Shown one piece after another: positions 34,290-42,688 of a stretch of 64,000 nucleotides of DNA. Both the position numbers and the translations under genes were made by a program. The DNA comes from Acidovorax soli (lineage in GTDB: Bacteria; Pseudomonadota; Gammaproteobacteria; Burkholderiales; Burkholderiaceae_C): contig NZ_JACHLK010000008.1 of NCBI RefSeq assembly GCF_014207955.1, positions 62,001 to 126,000 on the forward strand, given 5' to 3'. The notes under the pieces were generated by a model. The model was not told the origin of the DNA, did no database searches, and saw only the letters and a list, made by a program, of their open reading frames with translations. Within the stretch, counting starts at the first letter, position 1. The number at the start of each line of letters is the position of its first letter.

Positions 34290-34645
34290 GCGGCCGCAGC
34301 ATTGAGCAGGTGCAGCACTGCACCACCATGGCCGATGTGCGCCGCGAGATCGACGCGCTCGACGACATCCTCGTGCCGCTCCTGGTGCAGCGCACGGGCT
34401 ACATGACCCAGGCCGCGCGCATCAAGCAGGCCGACACAGAGGTGCGTGACGAAGCGCGCATCCAGGCCATCGTGGACCGCGTGCGTGATCGGGCCCTGGC
34501 CCAGGGCGGCCAGCCTGACGTGCTGGAAGCCATCTACCGGGGCGTCATGGAAGCCTCCATTGCCTATGAACACCGCGAGTTCGTGCGCCTGCGCGCCGGG
34601 CACGCCAGCGACGCGGCCGCACAGACCGCAGGGAGCGCAGCATGA
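34286..34645 (+). CDS. Chorismate mutase, AroQ class
   Basis: This is a 119-aa all-helical protein; ATG 34286 overlaps the trpE stop and follows GAGGAGGGCC. Residues about 12-95 match the AroQ fold: [33 protein letters not shown]...[18 protein letters not shown]...[16 protein letters not shown], with the catalytic Arg, Lys and Arg residues (R18, R35 and K46 region) in place. It turns chorismate into prephenate, the entry to phenylalanine and tyrosine, so it competes with TrpE for the same substrate. It sits between trpE and trpG with 4-bp overlaps on both sides, so branch-point enzymes are made together. No signal peptide. Confidence 0.88.
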   Translation: MSGRSIEQVQHCTTMADVRREIDALDDILVPLLVQRTGYMTQAARIKQADTEVRDEARIQAIVDRVRDRALAQGGQPDVLEAIYRGVMEASIAYEHREFVRLRAGHASDAAAQTAGSAA

Positions 34646-35226
34646 AACTCTTGATGGTCGACAACTACGACAGCTTCACCTACAACATCGTGCAGTACTT
34701 CGGCGAGCTCGGTGCCGAGGTCGAGGTGCACCGCAACGACGAGATCACCGTGGACGAGATCGCCGCCCGCCTGGCCGCCGGCCAGCTCGACCGGCTGGTG
34801 ATCTCGCCCGGCCCCTGCTCGCCGGCCGAGGCCGGCATCTCGGTGGCTGCCATCCAGCACTTCGCGGGCAAGCTGCCCATCCTGGGCGTGTGCCTGGGCC
34901 ACCAGGCCATCGGCGCGGCCTTTGGCGGCACCATCGTGCGTGCGCAGCAGCTCATGCACGGCAAGACCAGCGTCATCACCACCACGCAGCAAGGTGTTTT
35001 CGCGGGCCTGCCCGAGCAGTTCACGGTCAATCGCTACCACTCGCTGTCCATCGAGCGTGCCACCTGCCCCGAGGTGCTGGCCGTGACCGCATGGACTGAC
35101 GACGGCGAGATCATGGGCGTGCGCCACAAGACCCTGGACATCGAGGGCGTGCAGTTCCACCCCGAGAGCATCCTCACCGAGCACGGCCACGCCATGCTCA
35201 AGAACTTCCTGGAGCCGCGGGCATGA
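34642..35226 (+). CDS. trpG: Anthranilate synthase component II (glutamine amidotransferase)
   Basis: This is a 194-aa class I glutamine amidotransferase; ATG 34642 overlaps the chorismate mutase stop. The catalytic triad is visible: the Cys nucleophile in [10 protein letters not shown] (about residue 80) and the His-x-Glu pair in [13 protein letters not shown] (about residues 172-174). The N-terminus [20 protein letters not shown] and the oxyanion segment VISPGPCSP are typical. It releases ammonia from glutamine for TrpE. The stop overlaps the next start by 4 bp. The same subunit type can serve PabA function; no pab genes are in the window. Confidence 0.96.
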   Translation: MKLLMVDNYDSFTYNIVQYFGELGAEVEVHRNDEITVDEIAARLAAGQLDRLVISPGPCSPAEAGISVAAIQHFAGKLPILGVCLGHQAIGAAFGGTIVRAQQLMHGKTSVITTTQQGVFAGLPEQFTVNRYHSLSIERATCPEVLAVTAWTDDGEIMGVRHKTLDIEGVQFHPESILTEHGHAMLKNFLEPRA

Positions 35227-35891
35227 TCATCGAGACCCACCAACTGCTCATGTTCATCGCGGCCGGCTGGCTGCTCAATCTGACGCCGGGGCCCGACGTG
35301 CTCTACATCGTCTCCAACGCGCTGCGCTCGGGCACGCGCGCGGGCATCGTGGCGGGCCTGGGCATCACCACCGGCTGCTTCGTGCACATCTTTGCGGCCG
35401 CCGTGGGCGTGGGCGCGCTGCTGGCCGCGTCGGCCACGGCCTTCACCGTGCTCAAGTGGGTGGGGGCTGCCTACCTGCTGTGGATGGGTGTGCGCATGCT
35501 GTTCGCCAAGGCCTCGGGCGACGGTGGCAGCGGCGCCGCCATCGCAGCGGCACAGGCAGCGCCGGCCGCGGCCGTGTCGCTGCGCAGCGTGTTCATGGGC
35601 GGCTTCTGGACCAATGTGCTCAACCCCAAGGTCGCCATCTTCTTCCTGGCTTTCGTGCCGCAGTTCATTGCACCGGGCACGGACAGCAAGGCCCTGGCCT
35701 TCGTGCTGCTCGGGGTGCTGTTCAACCTCAACGCCATTCCTGTCAACGTGGGCTGGGCCCTGGCCGCGGGCTGGATGGCGCGCCGCGTGGGCGCAGTGCA
35801 GCGCGGCATGCACTGGCTCGACCGCATCGCCGGGGCGATGTTCATCGGCTTCGGCCTCAAGCTGGCGTTCTCTGACCGCCCAGCCCCCTGA
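35223..35891 (+). CDS. LysE/RhtB-family amino acid exporter
   Basis: This is a 222-aa inner-membrane protein with five or six transmembrane segments. ATG 35223 overlaps the trpG stop (ATGA). Family signatures are [34 protein letters not shown] (residues 19-52), [17 protein letters not shown] and [26 protein letters not shown]. RhtB-type proteins expel amino acids such as threonine, homoserine or others. Translational coupling inside the trp operon suggests an aromatic pathway product or an overflow valve, but the substrate is inferred from position only. trpD follows after 25 bp with its own GGAG site. Confidence 0.9.
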   Translation: MIIETHQLLMFIAAGWLLNLTPGPDVLYIVSNALRSGTRAGIVAGLGITTGCFVHIFAAAVGVGALLAASATAFTVLKWVGAAYLLWMGVRMLFAKASGDGGSGAAIAAAQAAPAAAVSLRSVFMGGFWTNVLNPKVAIFFLAFVPQFIAPGTDSKALAFVLLGVLFNLNAIPVNVGWALAAGWMARRVGAVQRGMHWLDRIAGAMFIGFGLKLAFSDRPAP

Positions 35892-35916
35892 CAACGACGA
35901 GACGGAGACTTTCACC

Positions 35917-36948
35917 ATGTCCATCACCCCCCAGGAAGCGCTGCAGCGCACCATCGAGCACCGCGAAATCTTCCATGACGAGATGCTGCACCTGATGCGC
36001 ATGGTCATGAGCGGCGAACTCTCGCCCGTCATGACCGCGGCCATCATCACCGGCCTGCGCGTGAAGAAGGAAACCATCGGCGAGATCACGGCCGCCGCGC
36101 AGGTCATGCGCGAGTTCTCCACCAAGGTCCACGTGCCCGACAGCACGCACTTGGTGGACATCGTGGGCACCGGCGGCGACGGGGCCAACACCTTCAACAT
36201 CTCCACCTGCTCCATGTTCGTGGCCGCAGCGGCCGGCGCCAAGGTCAGCAAGCACGGCGGGCGTGGCGTATCGAGCAAGAGCGGCAGCGCCGACGTGATG
36301 GAGGCCCTGGGCATCCACATCAACCTGACGCCGGAGGCGATCGCGCAATGCATCGCCGAGGTCGGCATCGGCTTCATGTTCGCGCCCAACCACCACCCGG
36401 CCATGAAGAACGTGGCGCCTGTGCGCCGCGAACTCGGCGTGCGCACCATCTTCAACATCCTGGGCCCGCTGACCAACCCGGCCGGCGCGCCCAACATCCT
36501 CATGGGCGTGTTCCACCCCGACCTGGTCGGTATCCAGGTGCGCGCGCTGCAGCGCCTGGGCGCCGAGCATGCGCTCGTGGTCTATGGCCGCGACGGCATG
36601 GACGAGGTCAGCCTGGGCGCCGCCACGCTGGTGGGCGAACTGAAGAACGGCCAGATCACCGAGTACGAGATCCACCCCGAGGACTTCGGCCTGTCCATGT
36701 CCAGCAACCGTGCGCTCAAGGTCGACACCCCCGAGCAGTCGCGCGAGATGCTGATCGGCGTGCTCAAGGGTGAGCCCGGCGCCGCGCAGGACATCGTCTG
36801 CCTGAACGCCGGTGCGGCGCTGTACGCTGCCAATGTGGCCAGTTCCATCGCCGACGGCCTGCAGAAGGCGCGTGCCGCAATCGCCTCGGGCGCCGCGCTG
36901 GCGCGCCTGGAGCAGCTGGTTACGCGCACGCACGCGCTGGCGGCCTGA
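35917..36948 (+). CDS. trpD: Anthranilate phosphoribosyltransferase
   Basis: This is a 343-aa enzyme that joins anthranilate to PRPP. ATG 35917 follows CGGAGACTTTCACC; a long frame upstream is a shadow of the exporter gene. Conserved segments are [21 protein letters not shown], the PRPP-binding [19 protein letters not shown] (about 80), [24 protein letters not shown] (about 108), [37 protein letters not shown] (about 150) and [13 protein letters not shown] (about 225). The length is the family norm. Two unrelated membrane-protein genes separate it from trpC, a break in the usual trpE-G-D-C order. Confidence 0.97.
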   Translation: MSITPQEALQRTIEHREIFHDEMLHLMRMVMSGELSPVMTAAIITGLRVKKETIGEITAAAQVMREFSTKVHVPDSTHLVDIVGTGGDGANTFNISTCSMFVAAAAGAKVSKHGGRGVSSKSGSADVMEALGIHINLTPEAIAQCIAEVGIGFMFAPNHHPAMKNVAPVRRELGVRTIFNILGPLTNPAGAPNILMGVFHPDLVGIQVRALQRLGAEHALVVYGRDGMDEVSLGAATLVGELKNGQITEYEIHPEDFGLSMSSNRALKVDTPEQSREMLIGVLKGEPGAAQDIVCLNAGAALYAANVASSIADGLQKARAAIASGAALARLEQLVTRTHALAA

Positions 36949-36962
36949 TCGCCGTAGCACGC

Positions 36963-37538
36963 ATGGCGGCACAAGGGCACCGCATGTTGCGGAACGTCAA
37001 TGATCTAGCGGCTGCCGTGAAGGAGGACGCCTGCCTGTGCCTGCCCGAGCGAGTGCACCAGAGGCCCGCATGGGCTCCTCCATGGAACATCCTGTACGTT
37101 TGGGGGATGGGCTATGTTGTGCTCCTCGTCCTGCAACCCTCGATCGCCAACGCGTGGTGGTGCATTGCGCTGGTCGTTGCCAGCGGCCTGGGAATGTGCT
37201 GGTGGCAGGTGCGGCACTTCACGTACCGGGTGCAATGGTTGCTGGACATGACCCAGCGTACGCTGCAGCCGGCGCGAGGCGGTTCGGTCATTTCACTGGA
37301 CCTTGCACATTCCATCGGCATCATTCCCGGCCCTCCGGACCACGGTGTACTGTCCTGCGAAGTCGAGTTCCGCCACAAAGCGGCGGGTCCGATAGCGACC
37401 CTGTGCGCGGTGGAACTGCAGTCCTCCGATTCCGAAACGCTGTCCATGCAGATGGACTCCCTTGACCGGTGCGTGGATGAATTGGTGGAACGCCTCGGGA
37501 TTCGGCGTTCAGGTGGCCGGTTGGTACCTGCCCGTTGA
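36963..37538 (+). CDS. Membrane protein of unknown function, first of a paralogous pair
   Basis: This is a 191-aa protein. A better ribosome binding site (AAGGGC) precedes the in-frame ATG at 36984 (MLRNVNDLAA), which may be the true start. Two hydrophobic segments lie at about residues 42-62 and 66-84, followed by a cytoplasmic or periplasmic domain of about 100 residues (VQWLLDMTQRTLQPARGG...CEVEFRHKAAG...LDRCVDELVERLGIRRS). The C-terminal half aligns by eye with the next gene at LDxxxRTLxP and at the last helix. Base composition is visibly less GC-rich than trpD or trpC. No known family is recognised. It lies 14 bp after trpD and so is probably carried on the trp transcript. Confidence 0.7.
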   Translation: MAAQGHRMLRNVNDLAAAVKEDACLCLPERVHQRPAWAPPWNILYVWGMGYVVLLVLQPSIANAWWCIALVVASGLGMCWWQVRHFTYRVQWLLDMTQRTLQPARGGSVISLDLAHSIGIIPGPPDHGVLSCEVEFRHKAAGPIATLCAVELQSSDSETLSMQMDSLDRCVDELVERLGIRRSGGRLVPAR

Positions 37539-37553
37539 GTCAGAGGGCTTGTT

Positions 37554-38150
37554 GTGACTGGCAAACCTTCTCCTGGGCTCGAACGTCTGCGCCGTTTGTC
37601 CGCCTGGGTGGCCTTGATCGAACAGCGACCCAGGGCGTGGCTCCCGTTGAGCATCGGGGGCAGTAGCCTTGCTGAGTTGACGATCGGTGTACCGTTTTGC
37701 GGCATGTCAATATTGGTGGCGCTGGCCACGGTGATGATGACGCTGGATTTGCGGGCGCAGTATCTCTGGAGCATTTTCTGGTCCGTTGGTGTGGTTTTGG
37801 TTGGCTGCGCAACCATCGCACTGCGACATCAATTCCGGCGCAACCAGTCGCGGGGCTGGATATTGGATTTTCAACGCCGCACGCTCACGCCTTGGGGCCT
37901 GAAAATGCAAGACACTCTCGTTCTGCATGAAGGGTGCCGTTTAAGCTGGGAGTTCTTTGCAACAGCGAAGAGTCCGACATTCACTTGTCGCCTGATACTG
38001 CATCCTGGGCCAGTGGGCAGGAAGATTCTCTTGACGCGCGTGACGTTGCTGTGGGGTTCCAGGCGGGAACAAGCATTGGTTGATCAATGCTTGGAGCATT
38101 TGAACCGTCGTCTTGGTCTTCGGAATTTCGAGCCAGTGCAAGGCCGGTAG
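37554..38150 (+). CDS. Membrane protein of unknown function, second of a paralogous pair
   Basis: This is a 198-aa protein starting with GTG 37554 after AGAGGG. Two hydrophobic segments lie at about residues 43-63 and 70-90. A soluble domain follows that shares with the preceding protein the motif LDFQRRTLTPWG (versus LDMTQRTLQPAR) after the membrane hairpin and a closing helix VDQCLEHLNRRLGLRN (versus DRCVDELVERLGIRR). Codon use is markedly poorer in G+C than in neighbouring genes (many AT-ending codons such as GGA, TTT, GAT, CAA), which suggests later arrival. No family is recognised. It lies 15 bp after its paralogue and 99 bp before trpC. Confidence 0.7.
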   Translation: MTGKPSPGLERLRRLSAWVALIEQRPRAWLPLSIGGSSLAELTIGVPFCGMSILVALATVMMTLDLRAQYLWSIFWSVGVVLVGCATIALRHQFRRNQSRGWILDFQRRTLTPWGLKMQDTLVLHEGCRLSWEFFATAKSPTFTCRLILHPGPVGRKILLTRVTLLWGSRREQALVDQCLEHLNRRLGLRNFEPVQGR

Positions 38151-38249
38151 CGAGGGGCGGTGCCGCGCCGATGCTGGTCTCTTGTGTGCCGAAATCTTCG
38201 TGGTGTATTTTTGGCATGGCCAGTTTGAATTTTTCGTGAAGGTTTTTCC

Positions 38250-39050
38250 ATGAGTGACATCCTCAACAAGATCGTGGCCGTCAAGCACGAAGAAGTCGCC
38301 GCCGCGATCAAGCGCATGCCCCTGGCGGCGATGCGCGCCGACGCCGAGAGCCGTGTGCTCACGCGCGACTTCGAGGGCGCGCTGCGCGCCAAGATCGCCC
38401 GGGGCCAGGCGGCCGTGATCGCCGAGGTCAAGAAGGCCAGCCCCAGCAAGGGCGTGCTGCGCGCCGACTTCATCCCCGCCGACATTGCCCAGAGCTATGC
38501 CGATGGCGACGGCACGGTGAGCGCGGCCTGCCTCTCCGTGCTGACCGACAAGCAGTTCTTCCAGGGCAGCGTGGACTACCTCAAGCAGGCGCGCGCCAGC
38601 TGCCAGCTGCCCGTGCTGCGCAAGGATTTCATGGTCGATGCCTACCAGATCTACGAATCGCGGGCCATGGGCGCCGACGCCGTTTTGCTGATCGCGGCCT
38701 GCCTGGACGATGCGCAGATGGCCGATTTCGAGGCCATCGCACGCAGCCTGGACATGGCCGTGCTGGTCGAGGTGCACGATGGCGCCGAGCTGGACCGCGC
38801 CCTCCAGCTCAAGACCCCGCTCGTGGGCATCAACAACCGCAACCTGCGCACTTTCGAGGTCTCGCTGCAGACCACGCTGGATTTGCAAAAGAACGTGCCG
38901 GCCGACCGCCTGCTGGTCACCGAGTCCGGCATCCTCTCGCCGGCCGATGTGAAGACCATGCGCGACGCGGGCGTGAACGCCTTCCTCGTGGGCGAGGCCT
39001 TCATGCGCGCCAAGGAACCCGGCGAGGCCCTGGCCAAGCTGTTCGCCTGA
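38250..39050 (+). CDS. trpC: Indole-3-glycerol phosphate synthase
   Basis: This is a 266-aa TIM-barrel enzyme that closes the indole ring of CdRP. The ATG at 38250 begins [19 protein letters not shown]. Active-site segments are [18 protein letters not shown] (Glu/Lys, residues 53-70), [45 protein letters not shown] (Lys), [13 protein letters not shown] (Glu), [12 protein letters not shown] (Asn) and TESGI plus FLVGEAFM. It is monofunctional (no TrpF fusion). An AT-richer 99-bp gap with TGAAGG-like spacing precedes it, so it may have an extra promoter. It is followed 17 bp on by ung. Confidence 0.97.
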   Translation: MSDILNKIVAVKHEEVAAAIKRMPLAAMRADAESRVLTRDFEGALRAKIARGQAAVIAEVKKASPSKGVLRADFIPADIAQSYADGDGTVSAACLSVLTDKQFFQGSVDYLKQARASCQLPVLRKDFMVDAYQIYESRAMGADAVLLIAACLDDAQMADFEAIARSLDMAVLVEVHDGAELDRALQLKTPLVGINNRNLRTFEVSLQTTLDLQKNVPADRLLVTESGILSPADVKTMRDAGVNAFLVGEAFMRAKEPGEALAKLFA

Positions 39051-39067
39051 TCCGCTGCAGGCTGCCC

Positions 39068-39772
39068 ATGACCGACGCCACCCAACTGCAAAGCGCCGAT
39101 CCGGCCGACTGGCCCGTGGCCGCCGGCTGGCAACCGCTGGTCGATGCCTTCTTCGCCGGTGCCCGCGGCCAGGCACTGCGGGCCTACCTGCAGACGCGCC
39201 TGGATGCGGGCGCCGCCATCTTTCCGCCCAAGCCGCTGCGCGCGCTGGAACTGACCCCGCCCGAGCAGGTGCGCGTGGTCATCCTCGGCCAGGACCCCTA
39301 CCACGGCCGCGGCCAGGCCGAGGGGCTGGCCTTTTCCGTCGCACCCGGCGTGCAGCTGCCGCCCTCGCTGCGCAACATCTTCAAGGAGATGCAGCGCGAC
39401 CTGGGCACCGCCTTCCCCGCCTGGCCCGAGCCCGGCGGCAGCCTGGTCAAATGGGCCAAGAACGGCGTGCTGTTGCTCAACACCGGCCTCACGGTCGAAG
39501 AGGGCCAGGCCGCGAGCCACTCCGGCAAGGGCTGGGAGGAGCTGACCGACGCCGTGATCCGCCATGTGGCCGAGGGCGAGCGCCCGGTGGTGTTCATGCT
39601 CTGGGGCTCGCATGCCCAGTCCAAGCGCGCCTGGATCCCGGCCGACCGCGGGCACCTGGTGCTCACCTCCAACCACCCCTCGCCGCTGTCGGCCCTGCGC
39701 CCGCCCGTGCCTTTCATCGGCAATGGGCACTTCGGCAAGGCGCGGGACTTCCGCGCCCAGCACGGCTATTGA
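39068..39772 (+). CDS. ung: Uracil-DNA glycosylase, family 1
   Basis: This is a 234-aa base-excision repair enzyme that removes uracil from DNA. The water-activating loop VVILGQDPYHGRGQAEGLAFS (Asp75 region), the uracil pocket VLLLNTGLTVEEGQAASHSG and the minor-groove loop LTSNHPSPLSALRPP (catalytic His) are all present in the family order. The start MTDATQLQSADPADWPVAAGW at 39068 follows trpC closely and lacks a strong ribosome binding site, suggesting coupling. The last 7 bp overlap the end of the convergent alkylsulfatase gene. In comamonads, as I recall, ung frequently trails trpC. Confidence 0.96.
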   Translation: MTDATQLQSADPADWPVAAGWQPLVDAFFAGARGQALRAYLQTRLDAGAAIFPPKPLRALELTPPEQVRVVILGQDPYHGRGQAEGLAFSVAPGVQLPPSLRNIFKEMQRDLGTAFPAWPEPGGSLVKWAKNGVLLLNTGLTVEEGQAASHSGKGWEELTDAVIRHVAEGERPVVFMLWGSHAQSKRAWIPADRGHLVLTSNHPSPLSALRPPVPFIGNGHFGKARDFRAQHGY

Positions 39773-41820
39773 GGCGCCGCCGGCCGGCCGGAGGCGGCAG
39801 CGCGTTCCGGGCGTGGTTCCACGATGGGGAACACGCTCTCGAAGCGGTCCAGCATGCCCATGAGGGCCGCCACCTTGCCGGCGTCGCCCTCGATCTTCAG
39901 CTGGCCTGAGCGCATGGCCTCAGGCAGGGTGGTCTGCTGGCCGGCGATGGCGTCCAGTGTGGCGCGGCCCAGCCGCACCGTGGCATTGGCGCCAGGCGCC
40001 AGGCCGGGCGATTGGGTAAGGGCGCTGTTCTCCAGGTTCAGGGCCACCTGCTCGCCGGTGTCCGTGAAGATCCAGTTGAGCACGATGTGCTGGCCCCGGG
40101 CCTTGTCGGCGTCCAGGCGCACGGCGAGGTAGTTGAAAAACATCTCTAAGGGCAGGTTGCGCACCAGGTCGCGCGATGCGGCGCCCGGGCGGGGCAGTTG
40201 CGGCACGCCCTGGCGCAGTTCCGCCGCCCCCTGCAGGAAGGCGTTGCGCGCCGTGGCCGATTCCATCTGGTAGCCCAGTTGCTCATAGGCGTTGGCGGCC
40301 AGCTGGCGCGCGGCCTGGTTTGTCGGCTCGGCAAACACCAGTTGCGAGGCGACCTGCGCCACCCAGCGGTAGTCTCCGCGCACATAGTCGGCCTGGGCAC
40401 GGCGCAGCACGGCCTCGGGCCCGCCCATGTACTCCACCGTCTTCTTTGCCGCGGCCGCGGGCGGCAGCGCTTCGAGCTGTGCCGGGTTGCCTTCGTAGTA
40501 GCCCAGGTAGTGCTGGTACACGGCGCGCACGTTGTGCTTGAGGTGGCCGTAGAACGCGTGGGTGGCACCGTCTTCGGCCAGGGAGTCGGGCAACTGCAGC
40601 ATCTCGGCGATCTCGGAGCCCACGTAGCCGTGGTTCATCCAGCGCACCGTCTGGTCGTGCAGGTACTTGTAGGTGTCGCGCTGGCGCGCCAGTGATCCGC
40701 GCAGCCGCGCCTGGCCCCACACGGGCCAGTGGTGCTGTGCGATCAGGATCTCGGCCTGGCTGCCATAACGGTGCAGGGCCATGTTCAGGTGCCTGGACCA
40801 GCCCAGCGCATCGCGCACCTGGGCACCGCGCATGGGCAGCAGGTTGTGCTGGGTATGCACCGCCAGCTCGGCCATGTTCAGCACCTTGAGCTGCGGGTAG
40901 TACATGACCATCTCGGCTGGGGCCTCGGCATGGGGGGTGAGCGTGAACTCGATGTCGATGCCGTCGATGTGCAGGGTCTCATGGGGCTTGTCGATCAGCC
41001 GCGTGGGCGCAATCAGGCCCAGCGTGCCGGGTGCGCCCGCCTTGCCCAGCCCGGCATCCACCTGGCCTTGCGCGTTGCGCGGCAGCAGCATGCCGAACTG
41101 GTAGAGCGCGCGCCGGCCCATGGCATGGCCGGCGATCACGTTCTCGCCCACGGCCTCGGCCATGAAGCCTGCGGGGGCGATGACCTGCACGCGCCCGGCA
41201 TCCACGTCCTCCTGGCGCACCACACCGCGCACGCCGCCGAAGTGGTCCACATGGCTGTGCGAGTACACCACCGCGACCACCGGCTTGCGTGGCCGGTGCT
41301 GGTAGTACAGCGCCATGGCGGCCTGCGCGGTCTCGGTGTACATCAGCGGGTCCACCACGATCAGGCCGGTATCGCCCTCCAGGATGCTCATGTTCGACAG
41401 GTCCAGGCCCCGCACCTGGTACAGCCGCTCGGTCACCTGGAACAGGCCGCTCACGCGGTTGCGCTGGGCCTGGCGCCACAGGGCCGGATGCACCGTGTCC
41501 GGTGCGGTCTCCTGCGCGAGGAAGGCGTAGTCCTGCATGGCCCAGATGGGGCGGCCCTGGGCATTGCGCACGGTCAAGGCGTCGGCCGACGCAATCAGCC
41601 CGCGCCGAGCGTCTTCCATCGCCTGCGCGTCGTTGCGTGGCAGCCGTGCCAATGCGGCCTGCTGGGCCGCTCGCGTGGCGGTGGTGGCTTGCCGGGCCGC
41701 GGATGCACCGGGGGCGGCTTCCGGCACGGGGGCGGTGGTGCAGGCGGCCAGCAGGGCAGCGCTGGCCAGCGTGGACAGCAGGCGGGTGCCTGGGGCGGTG
41801 GAATGGGGGGCAGTGCGCAT
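39766..41820 (-). CDS. Alkylsulfatase (SdsA-type), lipoprotein
   Basis: This is a 684-aa protein from ATG 41820, with GGAGACACC upstream. An N-terminal lipoprotein signal ends in LLAAC (Cys at about residue 27). The metallo-beta-lactamase domain (about 110-340) carries the Zn motif HSHVDH at 188-193 (His188, His190, Asp192, His193). Further conserved stretches are MYYPQLKVLNMAELAVHTQHNLLP, AQHHWPVWG, the dimerisation domain (about 390-520, HAFYGHLKHNVRAVYQHYLGYYEGNP) and a C-terminal SCP2-like domain (about 555-670). The family hydrolyses primary alkyl sulfates such as SDS to alcohol and sulfate. Divergent from a Crp-like regulator across a perfect palindrome, which suggests dedicated control. 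Confidence 0.92.
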   Translation of the reverse strand: MRTAPHSTAPGTRLLSTLASAALLAACTTAPVPEAAPGASAARQATTATRAAQQAALARLPRNDAQAMEDARRGLIASADALTVRNAQGRPIWAMQDYAFLAQETAPDTVHPALWRQAQRNRVSGLFQVTERLYQVRGLDLSNMSILEGDTGLIVVDPLMYTETAQAAMALYYQHRPRKPVVAVVYSHSHVDHFGGVRGVVRQEDVDAGRVQVIAPAGFMAEAVGENVIAGHAMGRRALYQFGMLLPRNAQGQVDAGLGKAGAPGTLGLIAPTRLIDKPHETLHIDGIDIEFTLTPHAEAPAEMVMYYPQLKVLNMAELAVHTQHNLLPMRGAQVRDALGWSRHLNMALHRYGSQAEILIAQHHWPVWGQARLRGSLARQRDTYKYLHDQTVRWMNHGYVGSEIAEMLQLPDSLAEDGATHAFYGHLKHNVRAVYQHYLGYYEGNPAQLEALPPAAAAKKTVEYMGGPEAVLRRAQADYVRGDYRWVAQVASQLVFAEPTNQAARQLAANAYEQLGYQMESATARNAFLQGAAELRQGVPQLPRPGAASRDLVRNLPLEMFFNYLAVRLDADKARGQHIVLNWIFTDTGEQVALNLENSALTQSPGLAPGANATVRLGRATLDAIAGQQTTLPEAMRSGQLKIEGDAGKVAALMGMLDRFESVFPIVEPRPERAAASGRPAAPQ

Positions 41821-41881
41821 GCGATGGTGTCTCCAGAGGATGGCGGGAGAGGGGAAAATACGCAGCCGGTCTGCGGGCGTC

Positions 41882-41897
41882 TGTCGGCCAGCCGACA
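41882..41897. promoter_or_regulatory. Perfect palindrome between alkylsulfatase and Crp-like gene
   Basis: TGTCGGC-CA-GCCGACA is a 7+2+7 perfect dyad in the 105-bp divergent spacer, 62 bp from the alkylsulfatase start and 29 bp from the regulator start. Crp/Fnr proteins bind dyads of this size, so it is the obvious candidate operator for the adjacent regulator. Confidence 0.6.
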
Positions 41898-41925
41898 CCG
41901 ATTTTTAGCCCGCTGCCCCTCCGCC

Positions 41926-42642
41926 ATGGATCTGTCCCCCTCTGCCGCCGCCTACCTGCCTGCTTTGCGCGAGGGCCGCTGGTTCAGCGCGCTGGCGCCG
42001 GCCTTCGCAGACCAACTGGTGGCGTTGGCCCACCCGCGCCGGCTGGAAAGCGGCGAAGCGCTGTTTCTGCGTGGCGATGCGCTGGAAGGCGGGCTGTTCG
42101 CCGTGGTGGAAGGCGCCATCGGCTTTTCCGGCGTGGGCGGGCAGAGCGAGCACGCGCGCGAGGCGCTGCTCACCCTCATGGGGCCCGGCACCTGGTTCGG
42201 CGAAATCGCGCTGTTCGATGGGTCGCCCCGCACCCACGATGCCCATGCGGTGGAGCCGTGTGTGGTGCTGCAGGTGCCGCGCCCGCCGCTGCTGGAGTGG
42301 CTGCACGGGCACCCCGCCCACTGGCATGACCTGGGTGTGCTGATGTCGGGGCGCATGCGCGCCGCCTTTGCCGCGCTCGAGGACCTGGCCCTGCTGCCGG
42401 CGCCCCAGCGGCTGGCGCGCCGCATCGTGGCCATGGCGCGCGGCTATGGTGAGCGCGTGGCCGACGCGCCGGCCCAGCCCCGCCTGCAGGTCACACAGGA
42501 GCAACTGGCGCTGATGCTGTCGATCTCGCGCCAGACGGTCAACCAGCTGCTGCAGGGCCTGCAGGCCCGGGGCATTCTGCGCGTGCAGCGGGGCGAGATC
42601 GAGATCCTGCAATGGCAGGCACTGTGCGCCGAGCGGTTCTGA
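41926..42642 (+). CDS. Crp/Fnr-family transcriptional regulator
   Basis: This is a 238-aa protein starting at ATG 41926; the very long frame upstream is antisense to the alkylsulfatase. The cyclic-nucleotide-type beta barrel spans about residues 18-130 (GEALFLRGDALEGGLFAVVEGAIGFSG...LTLMGPGTWFGEIALFDGSPRTHDAHAVEPCVVLQVPR). It is followed by the dimer helix and a winged HTH (about 160-235; LQVTQEQLALMLSISRQTVNQLLQGLQARGILRV). No Fnr-type cysteine cluster is visible. It probably responds to a small ligand and regulates the divergent alkylsulfatase through the palindrome at 41882-41897; the ligand is unknown. Confidence 0.9.
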   Translation: MDLSPSAAAYLPALREGRWFSALAPAFADQLVALAHPRRLESGEALFLRGDALEGGLFAVVEGAIGFSGVGGQSEHAREALLTLMGPGTWFGEIALFDGSPRTHDAHAVEPCVVLQVPRPPLLEWLHGHPAHWHDLGVLMSGRMRAAFAALEDLALLPAPQRLARRIVAMARGYGERVADAPAQPRLQVTQEQLALMLSISRQTVNQLLQGLQARGILRVQRGEIEILQWQALCAERF

Positions 42643-42669
42643 CCGACCGCAGGAGGGTGGCCTTGCAAG

Positions 42670-42688
42670 GGGGCGCTACCAGCGCCCC
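42670..42688. terminator. Hairpin between convergent Crp-like and LysR genes
   Basis: GGGGCGCT (42670-42677) and AGCGCCCC (42681-42688) form a perfect 8-bp stem with a 3-base loop. The stop codon of the LysR gene lies across the loop. No T tract follows, so it may act by RNA stabilisation as much as by termination. Confidence 0.5.
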
